Shown here: positions 32,704 to 43,650 of the stretch, in pieces
How positions within the stretch are numbered: position 1 is the first letter of the stretch
How the letters are laid out: every line of letters starts with the position of its first letter
Source of the DNA: Cryptomeria japonica
Lineage: Eukaryota; Streptophyta; Pinopsida; Cupressales; Cupressaceae
Direction: 5' to 3'
DNA: 60,000 bases
Assembly: GCF_030272615.1 (NCBI RefSeq)
Contig: NC_081415.1
Location: forward strand, 105,849,796 to 105,909,795
Notes under the pieces: generated by a model
Told to the model about the DNA's origin: nothing
The model's input: only the letters and a program-made list of their open reading frames with translations
The model's database searches: none
Translations under genes and position numbers: made by a program

Positions 32704-33859
32704 TGTTAGGCCCAATATGGAAAGCTAATGTACTGAGAGGGGAGGGGTGAATCAGTACTTCAAAATTTTTCTTCAATAATAACTTTACTATTATGCATAA
32801 ACTGAATAGTGCAGTAACATAATATAAAGCTAAAACAAATAGATAACAATCATACATGATTCACTCCATAACACATATATTTTGGTTACACAGAAAATCT
32901 TGGTTAGAGAGAAAAACTGCAGTGGGGATGGCACCCACAACTTCACTACTACAATAATAAAGAGTGCTCAGTTAGAGCTACATGTTTAGCTATTTCTGAT
33001 AGCTTACCCTATTAGGAGTAACAAGATCTATTAGATCTACCTTGCTAAAGGATTTTACAACACTTAAACTAAATGTTGCACCTAGTTAGAGGCTTTACAA
33101 TTTATAGACTTGATTAGAGTCTTTTACCCTGTTAAAGGTTTCTCTTACAACTTCAAAATGTTACAATAAAATCATTACAAATATCTCCAACTTTACATCT
33201 GGAATGTTATAGAAGATTCTATGTGCTCAAAATAAATTACCTTGCTTATAGCATACCTCGGTAACCCATTTAGTAACTCGGTAAACCCTTCTGTTTACTT
33301 TGTTATTTGATTGTTCTCTATTTGTGTCTCTATAATAGTCATAACACTTAGTGCTTTCACATGTCTTGCCTCATATATCTCTATATCTTCCTTTCTATCA
33401 TGCTACATGTATATTTCTGATCTTAATCCATGTTGTATAGATAGATCTCTTATGACGGTGATTCATTCATTGCTTCGATCTTACAAACATGTTTTATTGA
33501 ATGAATAATCATGCAAAATATTTCATTGGTTAGATGACCTCAAAATCATACACAATCTTTAAGTGCAATTTCCAATGTGATAATAGTTAGATGTTCCTCG
33601 ATCTTGTAACACGTTTTCATATGTATGTCCAGGTTCAATGAATCTGGTAACACGTTTCACTCGGTGTGTCATCTTTGCTGCCTGGTAGACATGGAATGAT
33701 ACTCAATAGATAGCTCGGTGTATACTACGCTCTGAGACTACTTTCTTCAATAACTGACTAGACTGTGCATACGGATTGAATATCTCAGTAGTAGTAACCG
33801 ACTAGAGTATATAGAATAACTTTGACATAAAACTAATGGCAACTTGATAAGTAGTAATA
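32704..33859 (-). repeat. 5' LTR of element A
   Basis: Complete at the inner (U5) edge, TGTTAGGCCCAATATGG on the plus strand. Its outer (U3) edge is GTAGTAATA, so the element begins TATT on its own strand. The next base starts the 350-bp flanking repeat. It has lost short pieces present in the 3' LTR (for example near 33318 and 33667). Confidence 0.9.
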
Positions 33860-34209
33860 GTCCAAGTCTTAAAGGTAGTCCATATATAGGATATTTAAAT
33901 TTTCCAAGTGAAAGGGTTTCATATCTAGGACTCAAGACCCAGATATAGCATGTGATCATCTTCATCTTACATTTGAGTAGCAAGTTCTTATTTAGGTGCA
34001 AAGAAATAAGGGTAGGACTCATCAATAATTTTGTGATGAAATCACAAGTGAATAACAATGCGCATGTGATGCCTTAATTTTTTTCTAGAACTTGTCTTTG
34101 TAATGCTATGATGCCTCTATTCTATAAATAACATTCCTATATTGTGCGTTTTTGAGTGTAAGGATCGAGCAACCTACGTTTTGTAAGTCTTAAATTATTT
34201 TTGGTGGAA
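33860..34209. repeat. Right copy of the ~350-bp direct repeat flanking element A
   Basis: Matches 9752-10103 from GTCCAAGTC to GGTGGAA, starting exactly at the LTR edge. Beyond it, ATAACACTTGATC continues the pre-insertion locus. Confidence 0.85.
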
Positions 34210-34566
34210 ATAACACTTGATCAAACATCATTAATGTAGAAATATTATCTCCCATGGAAGTAGCTTCATGCTCCACTCAATACGCATTCACAACTCCAAA
34301 ATTAGAGTTTGATTGACTTTGTGCATACTTGAGGATTTCTTAAGAGATAAAATTTCATTATTAGGTTCACTTGACCCATACTTGGAAGAGATAATCATTT
34401 GAATTGGACCTGGGGTAGTTGCTACTATGGAACCATTAGTGATTCTATTTGAAATGTCCCAGAAGAGTGCGTTCCATCCATTCCCTAGTCTCGTTTTCAC
34501 AAGATTGGAATGGATGCAAGCTTGTGTTGTGAAGAAAAAGTATGAGGATAGAAATCAAGAATTGAA
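34210..34566. other. Unassigned sequence
   Basis: Sequence next to element A. A 70-codon minus-strand frame (34288-34500) shows no family signature and I do not call it a gene. Confidence 0.4.
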
Positions 34567-35218
34567 GTGGTGGGTGGTACTAAGTGTTTAGATGTGAATT
34601 TTTCTATCATTCCCACATCGAATGAATTTCGTGTGAAGTTGAGACATCCTTGGCTCTCTTTCATGAAAGCTATCCCTTCTACTATTCATAAATGTTTAAA
34701 ATTTCCCCATAATAGTACTATCATAACAATTAATCATAGCATGTATCAACCCATGGCAAGGCATGGAGATTTCACCCTTGATTACTTTTGACCTAAACAA
34801 CTTGATCCTCTCAAGCCTCAAAATGATGTCCTTTTTTTATCTTATCAAATGTGGAAAAATGAGATGATCTTATCTTTGAGTAAGCTTGGAGATCCTAGAC
34901 CTATTCCTCCTCTTGATGGAACTGGTATCCTTCCCACACCTTATATTTCTCCTATATATGTTGCAGTCCCACCTCTTATATCTTACAAAGGAAAACACTT
35001 GGCATCTTCTATGTCTCACCTAAATGTGGCTTCCCTTGTTCCTCCTACTTTAAAGGAAGAAAAGAAACATATGTCTATTGATCTGCAACCTTCACAACCT
35101 TTAGTTAAAACTAAAAGAAACTATTGTGTGGGAGAATGCTGATGAAGATGTTGTGTTAAGGCTTGTGAAATTATGTCATGCTAAGGCACGCGAACTTACT
35201 TCCCAAACAAGTACATAG
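34567..35218 (+). pseudogene. gag: Fragment E: piece of an element B-type Gag-protease gene
   Basis: Two frames (34567-34791 and 34849-35142) match residues about 605-720 of the element B protein and the Pro-rich part after it: LDVNFSIIPTSNEFRVKL, PWLSFMKAIPSTIHKCLKFPHN, and LSLSKLGDPRPIPPLDGTG. It is a little closer to element F than to B. The ends are abrupt, with no LTR, and a TGA breaks it after FTLDYF. It is a truncated remnant downstream of the protease-like active site. Confidence 0.75.
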
Positions 35219-35964
35219 CTGCATTGAGGAGGATCAACAAAATTCATAGAGATGAACAAGTTCAAATTTCAACAGCGAGAAATTCATAAGACATGGTGAA
35301 TTGATACTACCTGGTCCCAAAAAATTAGCCTGAACTTTTGGGAATATATCTAAAACATATTCTTTCGCTTAGACCTAGGTTGGTGGCTCCTTACAACATC
35401 TAAAGCTTACCTTTTCTATGAGATTGCTTCAATAGTTCTCTATCTTGCCCTAATCTTCAACAATTCAATTCAATTCAACTAAAGGAGGATAAATCCACAT
35501 TATAGGAACTAGGAATTTGATCAGAATCTTGGTCTTTCAATGCTAGATCTATTAGATTCCTCTCCTCCCCAATGTAATGGTCAATTAGGTCATTTAGTGG
35601 TTTTACTATCTTAATTTTACCCTATAATTTCTAAATAGTGATCTCGGATCTAATTTGCACATGCGTTTTCAAATTCCAATTTGTAGTCATAGGTTTTATT
35701 TTCAATTGAATTACATAATTTTAAAGGTTAAACTCACAAAAACCCTAATTTATAATTCAAAAATTAATTTGTGGGTTGCATCATTTTTCAAGTCTATTTT
35801 CGGATTTGATCTTTATGTCATGTTATGCTATGATTTAGAGGCATTTATAATTCGAATTCACAATTCAAATTGCTTAATTAATTGGTTAATCAATCATTTT
35901 TATTAAAAAATAGATTGTTTATCATAATTTTCAATTTGTGCATTCAAATTTCCCTCCTTTGTGT
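35219..35964. other. Unassigned sequence, probably including the leader of element F
   Basis: No gene seen. From about 35640 the AT-rich text with AAAAACCCTAATTT resembles the leader of element B, so it may be the 5' leader of element F. I could not find F's 5' LTR or a primer site. Confidence 0.4.
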
Positions 35965-38900
35965 ATGAGTTTTGTTACCATTACTCCTACCTACAATATT
36001 CCCTTGAGAAGACATTGTTGAATTAAGACATGCCAAGGTTTAATCACTAAGGATATGTAACCTAATTTGTATAACTTATTTCATGAGAATGTTGGTGCTT
36101 CCTCCAACCCAACAAATGATGTCATTTATCTCCATTCTCTTCATAATTCTTATGATGAGGATGAATCACTAACCAAGGTTACTGCTGACCAATTGGAGAA
36201 GATTGCCAATGAATTTTAAAATCTTCAACAATGGATGAGTCAACAATACCTGGAAAGTGAGGCAGTCCCATTGATTGAAGGATTAAAAAGAATGGTGCAA
36301 ATTGATAAAATTGGTGTTGATTTGTTGTGTGGCCTTGCTCATATTTTTGACGCTAATATTATTCCAATCAAAAGTTGTACTAAATCCCTTGGTTACTCTT
36401 AACCCACTAGTCAAGTCAACCATTCTATTCCTATGCCTACATCCTTGCGTAGTGTGCCTACCTTTACATATTCTATCATGACTACTTACACACAAAATAT
36501 TAATCCTACACATGTTAGTCATGGGGGAAATCCCTTTAATAAATATTCTTATATTCCTCCTTCTGTGAGTCTTCCATTTGTATCCCAAACATCTCCCATA
36601 CCTACATATCATAGTGTTCCACCTCCTTATTCTCAACCTCCACCCACATACAAATATTTTACTCCTCCATCGCAATATAATATTTCCAATTTCAATCAAT
36701 CCACCAAAGCAACAATAAATAGCTTATCTCAAACTGTTGAATCCTTATAACAATAGTTAGCTTCCATTACTCAATCCAAGTTCAATGTCCCTACATTTCA
36801 TGTAGCGAGCCCACTATTCGATGACATTATCTATGTTGTCCCTCCTAAACATATGGAAGTCTTTGAATTGGAGTTTTACAATGGAAAAGGTGACCCCTTG
36901 ATTCATGTGAAAACATTTCAAACTTTGTGTAGTGATTTTTGCTCATGACCAAAGACTTATGGCTAAATTGTTTACTCAAACCTTTAGGGATAAAGTGTTG
37001 TTCTTTGCCTCATTATTCTATTACATCATTTCAACAATTGGCTAATTCTTTAAATTAAACAATTTCACAATAATATTGGTCCTAAAATTATGTTGACTGA
37101 TTTGATTCATTGTGAGCAAAAATTTAAAGAGAAAGTGACTGATTTTATTGGTAGATATAAACATTTGTATTCTCAAATTGCTTATCCTATCCTTGATCAT
37201 GATGTTAAAAGAAATTTTATTCCTAATTTACAAAAAGACATTGGAGATAAGCTTCTATTTTCTAAGTTTACTTCCTTTACACAATTGTGTGAAGCACTTC
37301 ACAATTATCAACTTCAAGTGAGTCAATTTTAACCATCTCCTTCGATGGCCCTAGTTGATAAAAATGAGAGTTCTCAACAATATTTTTCAAAGTTTAAACC
37401 AAATAAAGGACACATTAAGATAAATGACAATATAAAATACTCAAGTGGTAGCCATGACATCAGGTGTGACTCGTTTATCCAAATACTATAGTAATAATTT
37501 ACTCCTCTTTCTGAGTCTTTGCATAGTATAATGTCGAGGTTGATAAATACTAATGTGTTGAAACTTCCTCCCATCCAAAAATTTGATACCTACAAACCTT
37601 TTCCATACTATCATAATCCCAGAGCCTTTTGTCAATATCATCGTCAACCCTATCATGATACCGAGAAATGATATAATTTAGGGAGTAAGATTAAAGACTT
37701 CATTGATAATAATACAATATCTGTAGCTACTGTGAATGAAAAAGGAAATAGATTCGTAGCTCCCCCTAATCAAAATATTCAAATATTCACCAATCCTTTG
37801 CCTTCGCACTCTACTAATGTTGTTGAGTTTGAGTCTCTTACCTTTTTTCTCGTTGACCTTGGTATTGAATCTAATAATGTTATGAATATTGTTGACAAAC
37901 CTACTCCTCCTAAGCACCTACACATTACATTTGATCCTCGTGAAAATATTGTTGCACCCGATGGCTTATTATATCATTGCAAAGATGAAAGACAAAATCC
38001 TATGAGGAGTGCTCATTGATCTAGTGTGCATGGTGAATATGATCACTAAAGAATATATTTATATTTTACAATTGCATCAAGTAACATATGATAAATCTGA
38101 TGTTATGGTCAAGATGTATGATGGTTTCTCTTGCTCCACTATCGGCTATATTACTCTCCTCGTGGAGGCTGGTACTAAGTGCTTAGATGTGACTTTTGCT
38201 ATCATTCTTACATGAGATCAATTTCATGTGAAGTTGGGACATCCTTGGCTATCTTCCATGAAATTGATCCCTTCTACTATTCATAAATGTTTAAAATTTC
38301 CTCATTATGGAACTATCATAATGATTAATCATAACATGTACCAGCTCACGACAAAGCATGGTAATTTCACCCTTGATTACATTTGGCCTAAACAACTTGA
38401 GCTTCTCAAGCCTTAAAATGATGCCCTTTTCTATCTTATCAAAAGTGGAAAAATGAGATGATCTTATCTTTGATTAATCCTAGAGACCCTAAAGACATAT
38501 TCCTCCTCCTCATGATGGACCCGGTCTCTTCCCTAGACCTTCTATTTTTCCCACACCTCCTATGCATTAAAAAGGAAAGCATTTAGCATCTACTATTTCT
38601 CAACCTAGACCTTCTCCCATCCCTTCTCCTTTAAAGGAAGAAATGAAGCCTATTTCCATTTATCCTCAACCTTGACAACCTTCAACTAAAACTAGAAGGA
38701 ATTGTTGTGCGAGAGAACACCAATGAAGAAATCATGCCAAGGCTCGTGAACTTGCTTCCCAAACCATATCCTCCCTAAAGACATAAAATGTTGAATTGGT
38801 CCTATTTGTCCAACCTTCACCTAACCTTAGGGAGGCAATTCAACCTAAATTGCCAAGATTTAAAATAATGCTTATGAAAAATGATTGTTCATTCTCTTTT

Positions 38901-39208
38901 CACATTAGAGATTCTATTTTTGTTAATCTAGATGATGAAATGGATGATGATGTTGTTCATGCTAACAATATTGATTCTAATGATTCTAATGATATGTATG
39001 ATCTTATTTATGTAATCAATATCTAACTTCATATTTTGAAAAACCATTAACCTAGCTCCTAGTGACAAAGTGACTCATCATTAGAGCATGGCGTTTGGAA
39101 CTTTTAGTAGCTCCATCTATCAAGCTTGAAGTAGCTCCTCTTGCATCTTGTTCATCTTCGCCAAACAATGTTCAACAAGATTGGGAGGTGGATGATTTTC
39201 TTGATTAA
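35965..39208 (+). pseudogene. gag: Element F Gag with degenerate protease (broken)
   Basis: Co-linear with the element B protein throughout. The start, MSFVTITPTYNIP, matches MSFTTISPTHTIP. The region 36433-36750 reads through the position of B's in-frame stop. Gag domain pieces include GDPLIHVKTFQT and EKVTDFIGRYKHLYSQI (37090-37332). The finger is CQYHRQPYHDTEK followed by a stop, and the protease-like site is MLIDLVCMVNMITKE near 38012, again without D-S/T-G. Many frameshifts and stops are present. The acidic C-terminus (38796-39208) ends WEVDDFLD. It serves mainly as a comparison sequence showing that the family lacks a normal protease active site. Confidence 0.83.
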
Positions 39209-39995
39209 CCTCATTTGTGTCGTAGATCATCTCTTGCTTGTTTTTAATGTGCTTCCCCTGTGATGTGCTTTTTTGATATGATAAGTTCTCTTTAGATGAT
39301 CCTTGTCACTTTATTGATGTAAGGTAATAAAGAGGCTGAATCTGTTGTGACACTCTTCTATTTGTATCTCAATTATTCTATTTTTTGTCCCTTGTGTTGT
39401 CTACTTGGGGATGATGCAAAGCATTGAGATCTCTTTTGGTCTCTTCCATATTGACTCAAAAGACATATGCTCTCTTCTTCCATTATACTTGTAGTTTCAC
39501 TACCTTCAGGGAATGAGGTCAATTAAATATAAGTATTCATGATATACATTATTTATCATAAGTGCAAATTGACCCCAGAGTTAGTGAATCCCTTATGTGC
39601 TTTTATGTTTTGTGACCATTATCCTTTGATTTGTTTTTTTTTTTGAGGGGGGGGACATCTCATTGTGGGAATGTGCCTATCTTTTGGATGCATGCTACGT
39701 TAAAGCAATTTCTCTCGATAAGGTGTATGCAATCTCTTTAAAGTGGGGGAATACACTTAACTCAATACATTACACTTTATGCACACACCTTGACATGTTT
39801 CGATACTCAAGTTACTAGGAAAACTAAGCCTTTTGCTTTGTAATTTGGTTTTTTTTTCATGACTCATAGTAAGAAAACCTTACTAGGCTAATTTTGATGT
39901 CATTTTTGTTTTGATATTAGAGTATTATGATCCTAAAGTCCCTAGGGGCTTAGTGTGTCTTTTCTCTTTGATATTTTGATGAAATTTTTCAATGC
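39209..39995 (+). other. Element F 3' noncoding region
   Basis: No frame. It shares the blocks GTTGTCTACTTGGGGATGAT and GCATTGAGATCTCTTTTGGT with element B (30677 onward), and contains a pure T-run followed by a G-run near 39637-39655. Confidence 0.6.
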
Positions 39996-40195
39996 AAACC
40001 TTTGTACTTTACGATGAGTATGATTAATCTCACACTCTTGCTAAAGTGGGGGCTAAATGGAGTATCCTAAATTGTACCCACCTACTATTTTGTCCAAACC
40101 TTTGTACTTTTAGGTGAGTATGATTAATCTCATACTCTTGCTAAAGTGGGGGCTAAATGTAGCATCCTAAATTGTACCCAGCTACTATTTTGTCC
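39996..40195. repeat. 100-bp tandem duplication of the PPT/LTR junction of element F
   Basis: 39996-40095 and 40096-40195 are direct copies; each contains AAAGTGGGGGCTAAA and the start of the LTR (TGGAGTATCC at 40058, TGTAGCATCC at 40158). Confidence 0.83.
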
Positions 40196-40330
40196 TCACT
40201 TAGGTTTTACTTTGGCATTTTATCCTCCAAGGCCTAATTGCAATACTGATTTTGCTCACACCACCCATCTGCTTCACATTTTCACCAATTTTTCAGCTTG
40301 ACCCCTAAATTGGAGTCCTAATTTTCACTT

Positions 40331-41282
40331 ACTCAAGAGTTTGTCGAGCCCAACGAGGTCTAGGAGGAGATGAAGGATGAGCTTCCTAAACTACAAGTGG
40401 ATACTGTGGAGGTGTGACCCTATGAGTTATAGTTGAGGGAGAATCATAATATGAGTCCCTATCATCACTATACATAATGGAAGGAGTAGAAGGATGTGGG
40501 GCTAAGCTAGGAGAGCTTTCCTCAAAGTGAACACTCCTCTCAATGAATACCTTGTGTGTTTATGGATCCATAAGTCTATATGCCTTAACACTCTCAGTAC
40601 ATCCCAACAAATATGCAAGGCCTACTTTGAGGTTTCAATATCTTGAGTTTATATAGAAGAATGTGAGCCCATGTTAGACACCTAAAGAACCTGAAATATC
40701 TCACAATCAATTTTATACCACACCAATCCTGAAAAAGAGTGATATACTCTTCAAAGCCTTATGGGAAAATTGATTTTGGATGCGTGTGGCACAACTTATA
40801 GCTTCTACCTAATATGTTGGACCAAGAGAATGAACATGAATCATTCCGCTAGCCATCTCCTTAAGTATTATATTCTTCCTTTCTGCAACACCATTCCACT
40901 ATGGAGTGTAGGCAACTAAGTGCAAAATATCAATCTCCTCAAGAGTAAAAAATTTCTCAAGTCTATTGTTCACATATTCCCTTCCATTTTTTGTGCAAAG
41001 GGTCTTGATGACTAACTTCCCCGATTTGTTCTTAACATGAACCTTGAAGGCTAGAAATCTATCAAACACTTCACTCTTGTGAAGAAGAAAGTAGACCCAA
41101 GTGAAGCGGGAGTAGTCATCAATGAAGGTGAGCACATAACGTACCTTGCTAAATGAAGGCATTGAAAATGGGCCCACTACATTGTTGTAAATTGATTGAG
41201 GAACTCCCAAAGCTCTCCAAGATTTCCCCTTATCAAACTTCGATTCAAGATTCTTGCCCATGGAACACTCTGAACATACACT
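40331..41282 (-). pseudogene. pol: Element G integrase core (fragment)
   Basis: Starts at the element H insertion in the integrase zinc-binding end (CSECSMGKN). The core contains FIDDYSRFTWVYFLLHKSEVF and LCTKNGREY, where LRTDNGGEY-type motifs are usual, so the second catalytic Asp is lost. The following NGVAERKN motif is preceded by stops at former Gln codons (about 40900). Farther left are linker remnants in other frames down to about 40340. RT and RNase H are missing. Confidence 0.82.
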
Positions 41283-42611
41283 TGTTGGACATTACTGCTG
41301 CTAGGATATATTGTTTTCATTGATGTCAACATATTTATGCTCGGGTGATTGCATATTGGTTTTTTAGGATATTGGTTTGGTGTGTGGAGTATTTATAGTG
41401 TCATTATATTCTTCTGTATTGATTTTGGTGATCCAGGAAGCTTAATTGATCATATCAAATGATTCGGTTTTCCAGTTTGTTTTTCTGATTAGTGCTTTGC
41501 AAAGTTCAGTATTTCCTCCAGTATATTCCAACAAGATCAGATCTTGAGTTGAGATTTTGGCATATTGTTTGGAAAGGTCTTGTGTATCTTCGTTGCAAAT
41601 GGTTCATGATTTGGTACACCACATGTTATATTTCTTTGTGACAGTTGTTGTTGTATGAGTATTCTTGATTTTTAGATGTTGACAGATAAAGATTTGATAA
41701 GTGGTGTTGGTGTAGCTGTTATTGATGATTCTAACATTCTTACTAGTGTTTCCTAATTTTATCCTTTTTTTTTTGGTGATCCAAATTGATTGTTGTCTTA
41801 TTTTTAGGTGATTTTGCTGAACAAATGATGTTCTTCATGTTTATGTGGTTTTGTTGGCAGTGTAGCATGTTGCGGTTGATCTTGACATGATTTGCAGTGG
41901 CGTTGCATGTTTGGAGATTTTATTTAGGTACATGTTATGTCATGTATATCATTATATTGGTCCAATTGTCGATCTTTGTATCGTGTGATGTAATTATGTA
42001 ATTGTGAGTTGAGGGTTTAGTCGACCTTATTGTCAAGGTTGATGAATTGTATAAATAAGTGATATTATCATGTAAGTTAGGTGTCATGGTTGTGTTTTCA
42101 TTATTAAAGAGAGTGGTGTATGTGCGATCAAGAGATTCATCCTTCAGCATTGTGATTGAGCAGAGATTGGTGTTACAGAGAAGGTAATTGTGCTTAACAA
42201 AAACTATCATCAGGCATTTGCAGATGCTATTATTGTAGTTCACCCCTTCCGGATTGTAGTGTGAATCTTGTTGTAAGTCAATGAGACTTTCCAGAGGGTT
42301 ATAGCCTTCTAGGTCATTAGCTTTTAAGAAATGAGCTCTAGATAGTGTGCTTGGATGCATGTACATTCTCCATTGTAATATTTTCACATACTACTATAGA
42401 GTATCATCTTATTGTGTGTAGGTTCCCATAGTGGTTTTTCCGTTAATCGGTTTTTCCACATAAAAATCTTGGTGTTGTATGTTGTGCTATCAATTTTCTT
42501 GTCTTTGTTATTGCTGCAGTTTATCAGATCTATATTTGTGGTTAAGTTTGTAGATTTGGTGAAAAAAGATTCACCCCTCCTCTTAGTTTTCCTTCTTTGT
42601 TGTTGCCAACA
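41283..42611 (+). repeat. 5' LTR of element H
   Basis: Begins TGTTGGACATTACTGC and ends GTTGCCAACA; TATA box (TATAAATAAG) at about 42050-42059. Near the end it has GATTCACCCCTCCTC, the shared U5 motif. Confidence 0.9.
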
Positions 42612-42612
42612 A

Positions 42613-42625
42613 TTGGTATCAGAGC
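42613..42625 (+). promoter_or_regulatory. Primer-binding site of element H
   Basis: TTGGTATCAGAGC, Met-tRNA type, two bases after the LTR. Confidence 0.9.
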
Positions 42626-42667
42626 TAGATCCTCCGGAAGAAGCTTAATCGCTTGAGGAGATCCAGG

Positions 42668-43650
42668 ATGTCAACTGGAACTAGAGGTGTTATCTTTAAG
42701 AAGAAGAGTCTGAGATTTGATGGAAGTAACTATGCTATATGGAATAATTGGATGGAAGTGAAATTGAGATGTCTTGGAGAATATTACTGGAAGACTACAA
42801 AGAATGCCTATTCTACTCCTTTGAATGGACTGGTTACTACTGATGAGATCAAGGAACCCGAACATAACATTAGAGAGAAGGAAGCATTGCTGAGTTCCCT
42901 TACTAATTTAGAGATGATAAATGTAATGGGACTTCATACCCCACATGAGATATGGGAGAAGCTTTAGACCCTGTATGAAGGAGATAAACAAGTGAAAGTT
43001 GCTAAGTTGCAGAGTTTGAAAGAGAAGTATGAGATGTTGAAGATGGGAGAAGATGAGAACATAAATACCTTTATGGATAAGGTGAATTACCTTGTCCTAG
43101 ATACCACATGTGCCGGTGGAACCCTTGAAGAAGACAAAATTATTGCTAAGGTGTTGAGATCTTTTTCTCCTACTTACAAACACAAGGTAGCTTCTATTGA
43201 TGAGATCTAAAGTGTAACTATCGAGACAAGAGATATGCTGGTTGGAAAGATTGCTACATTTGAGCTGAGCGAATTTGGTGTATCACATGGAAATTCTGAG
43301 ACAACATTTAGAGCATCTATATCCAGAAAGAAGAAGTATGATCCTGAATAATGTAGAATATTCAGATATGAAAGAGAAAGGAGAGAGATGGAAGAATAGG
43401 AAAGAGAACTGGATGAGCTTGAAGAATTGATTGTTGGAGATTTCCTAAGGGACCTAGTAAGTATGATAAAATTGCCCTTTAAATGTTTCTCTTGCAATAA
43501 GGTAGGACATTTTGCCTCTAGGTGCCCAGAGAGAATGACTACGTATGATAGGCATAATAAATTTGATAAGCATGATAGAAATCATAGATATGAGAAGTAT
43601 GACAAGCCTTACAAGTATAACCAAAAGTATAAGTATCTATTATGCTGCCG
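42668..43650 (+). pseudogene. gag: Element H Gag (broken)
   Basis: Chosen start ATG at 42668 (MSTGTRGVIFKKKSLRFDG), 43 bp after the primer site, as in related elements. Copia Gag signatures: FDGSNYAIWNNWMEVKL, HEIWEKL then TAG (42965-42967) and TLYEGDKQVKVAKLQSLK, and VLRSFSPTYKHKVASI. More stops lie near 43207, 43348 and 43397. The zinc knuckle CFSCNKVGHFASRC (about 43481-43522) is intact, followed by a Lys/Tyr/Asp-rich tail. This is the particle and nucleocapsid protein of an autonomous lineage. Confidence 0.85.

Larger units (their letters stand above)
10104..33859 (-). mobile_element. Element A: non-autonomous LTR retrotransposon with ORF1 and ORF2, split by B and C
   Basis: Minus-strand element with LTRs 10104-11271 and 32704-33859 and a Met-tRNA-type primer site at 32690-32702. 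Removing element C (14966-22886) and element B (24726-32582), each with one copy of its target duplication, leaves about 8 kb. The internal part encodes ORF1 (32641 to 23451, interrupted by B) and ORF2 (22902 to 11623, interrupted by C). No protease, integrase, RT or RNase H motif is present. The same two ORFs occur in element D (51538-58299), whose LTRs differ in sequence, so this is a family and not an accident. Movement must have used enzymes supplied in trans, most likely by Sirevirus-like copia elements with matching primer site and polypurine tract (inference). Confidence 0.85.
35965..40330 (+). mobile_element. Element F: decayed relative of element B, truncated at both ends
   Basis: Contains a broken Gag-protease frame (35965-39208), a 3' noncoding region matching that of element B, a duplicated polypurine-tract/LTR junction (39996-40195) and the first ~170 bp of a 3' LTR (from 40158), then stops where element G begins. 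The LTR starts TGTAGCATCCTAAA like B but diverges afterwards, so F is a separate subfamily. No pol domain is present here either. Confidence 0.75.

Noticed and set aside
34288-34500. 70-codon minus-strand frame as a host gene
   Set aside because: No recognisable motif, no promoter or splice context, and it abuts retroelement fragments.
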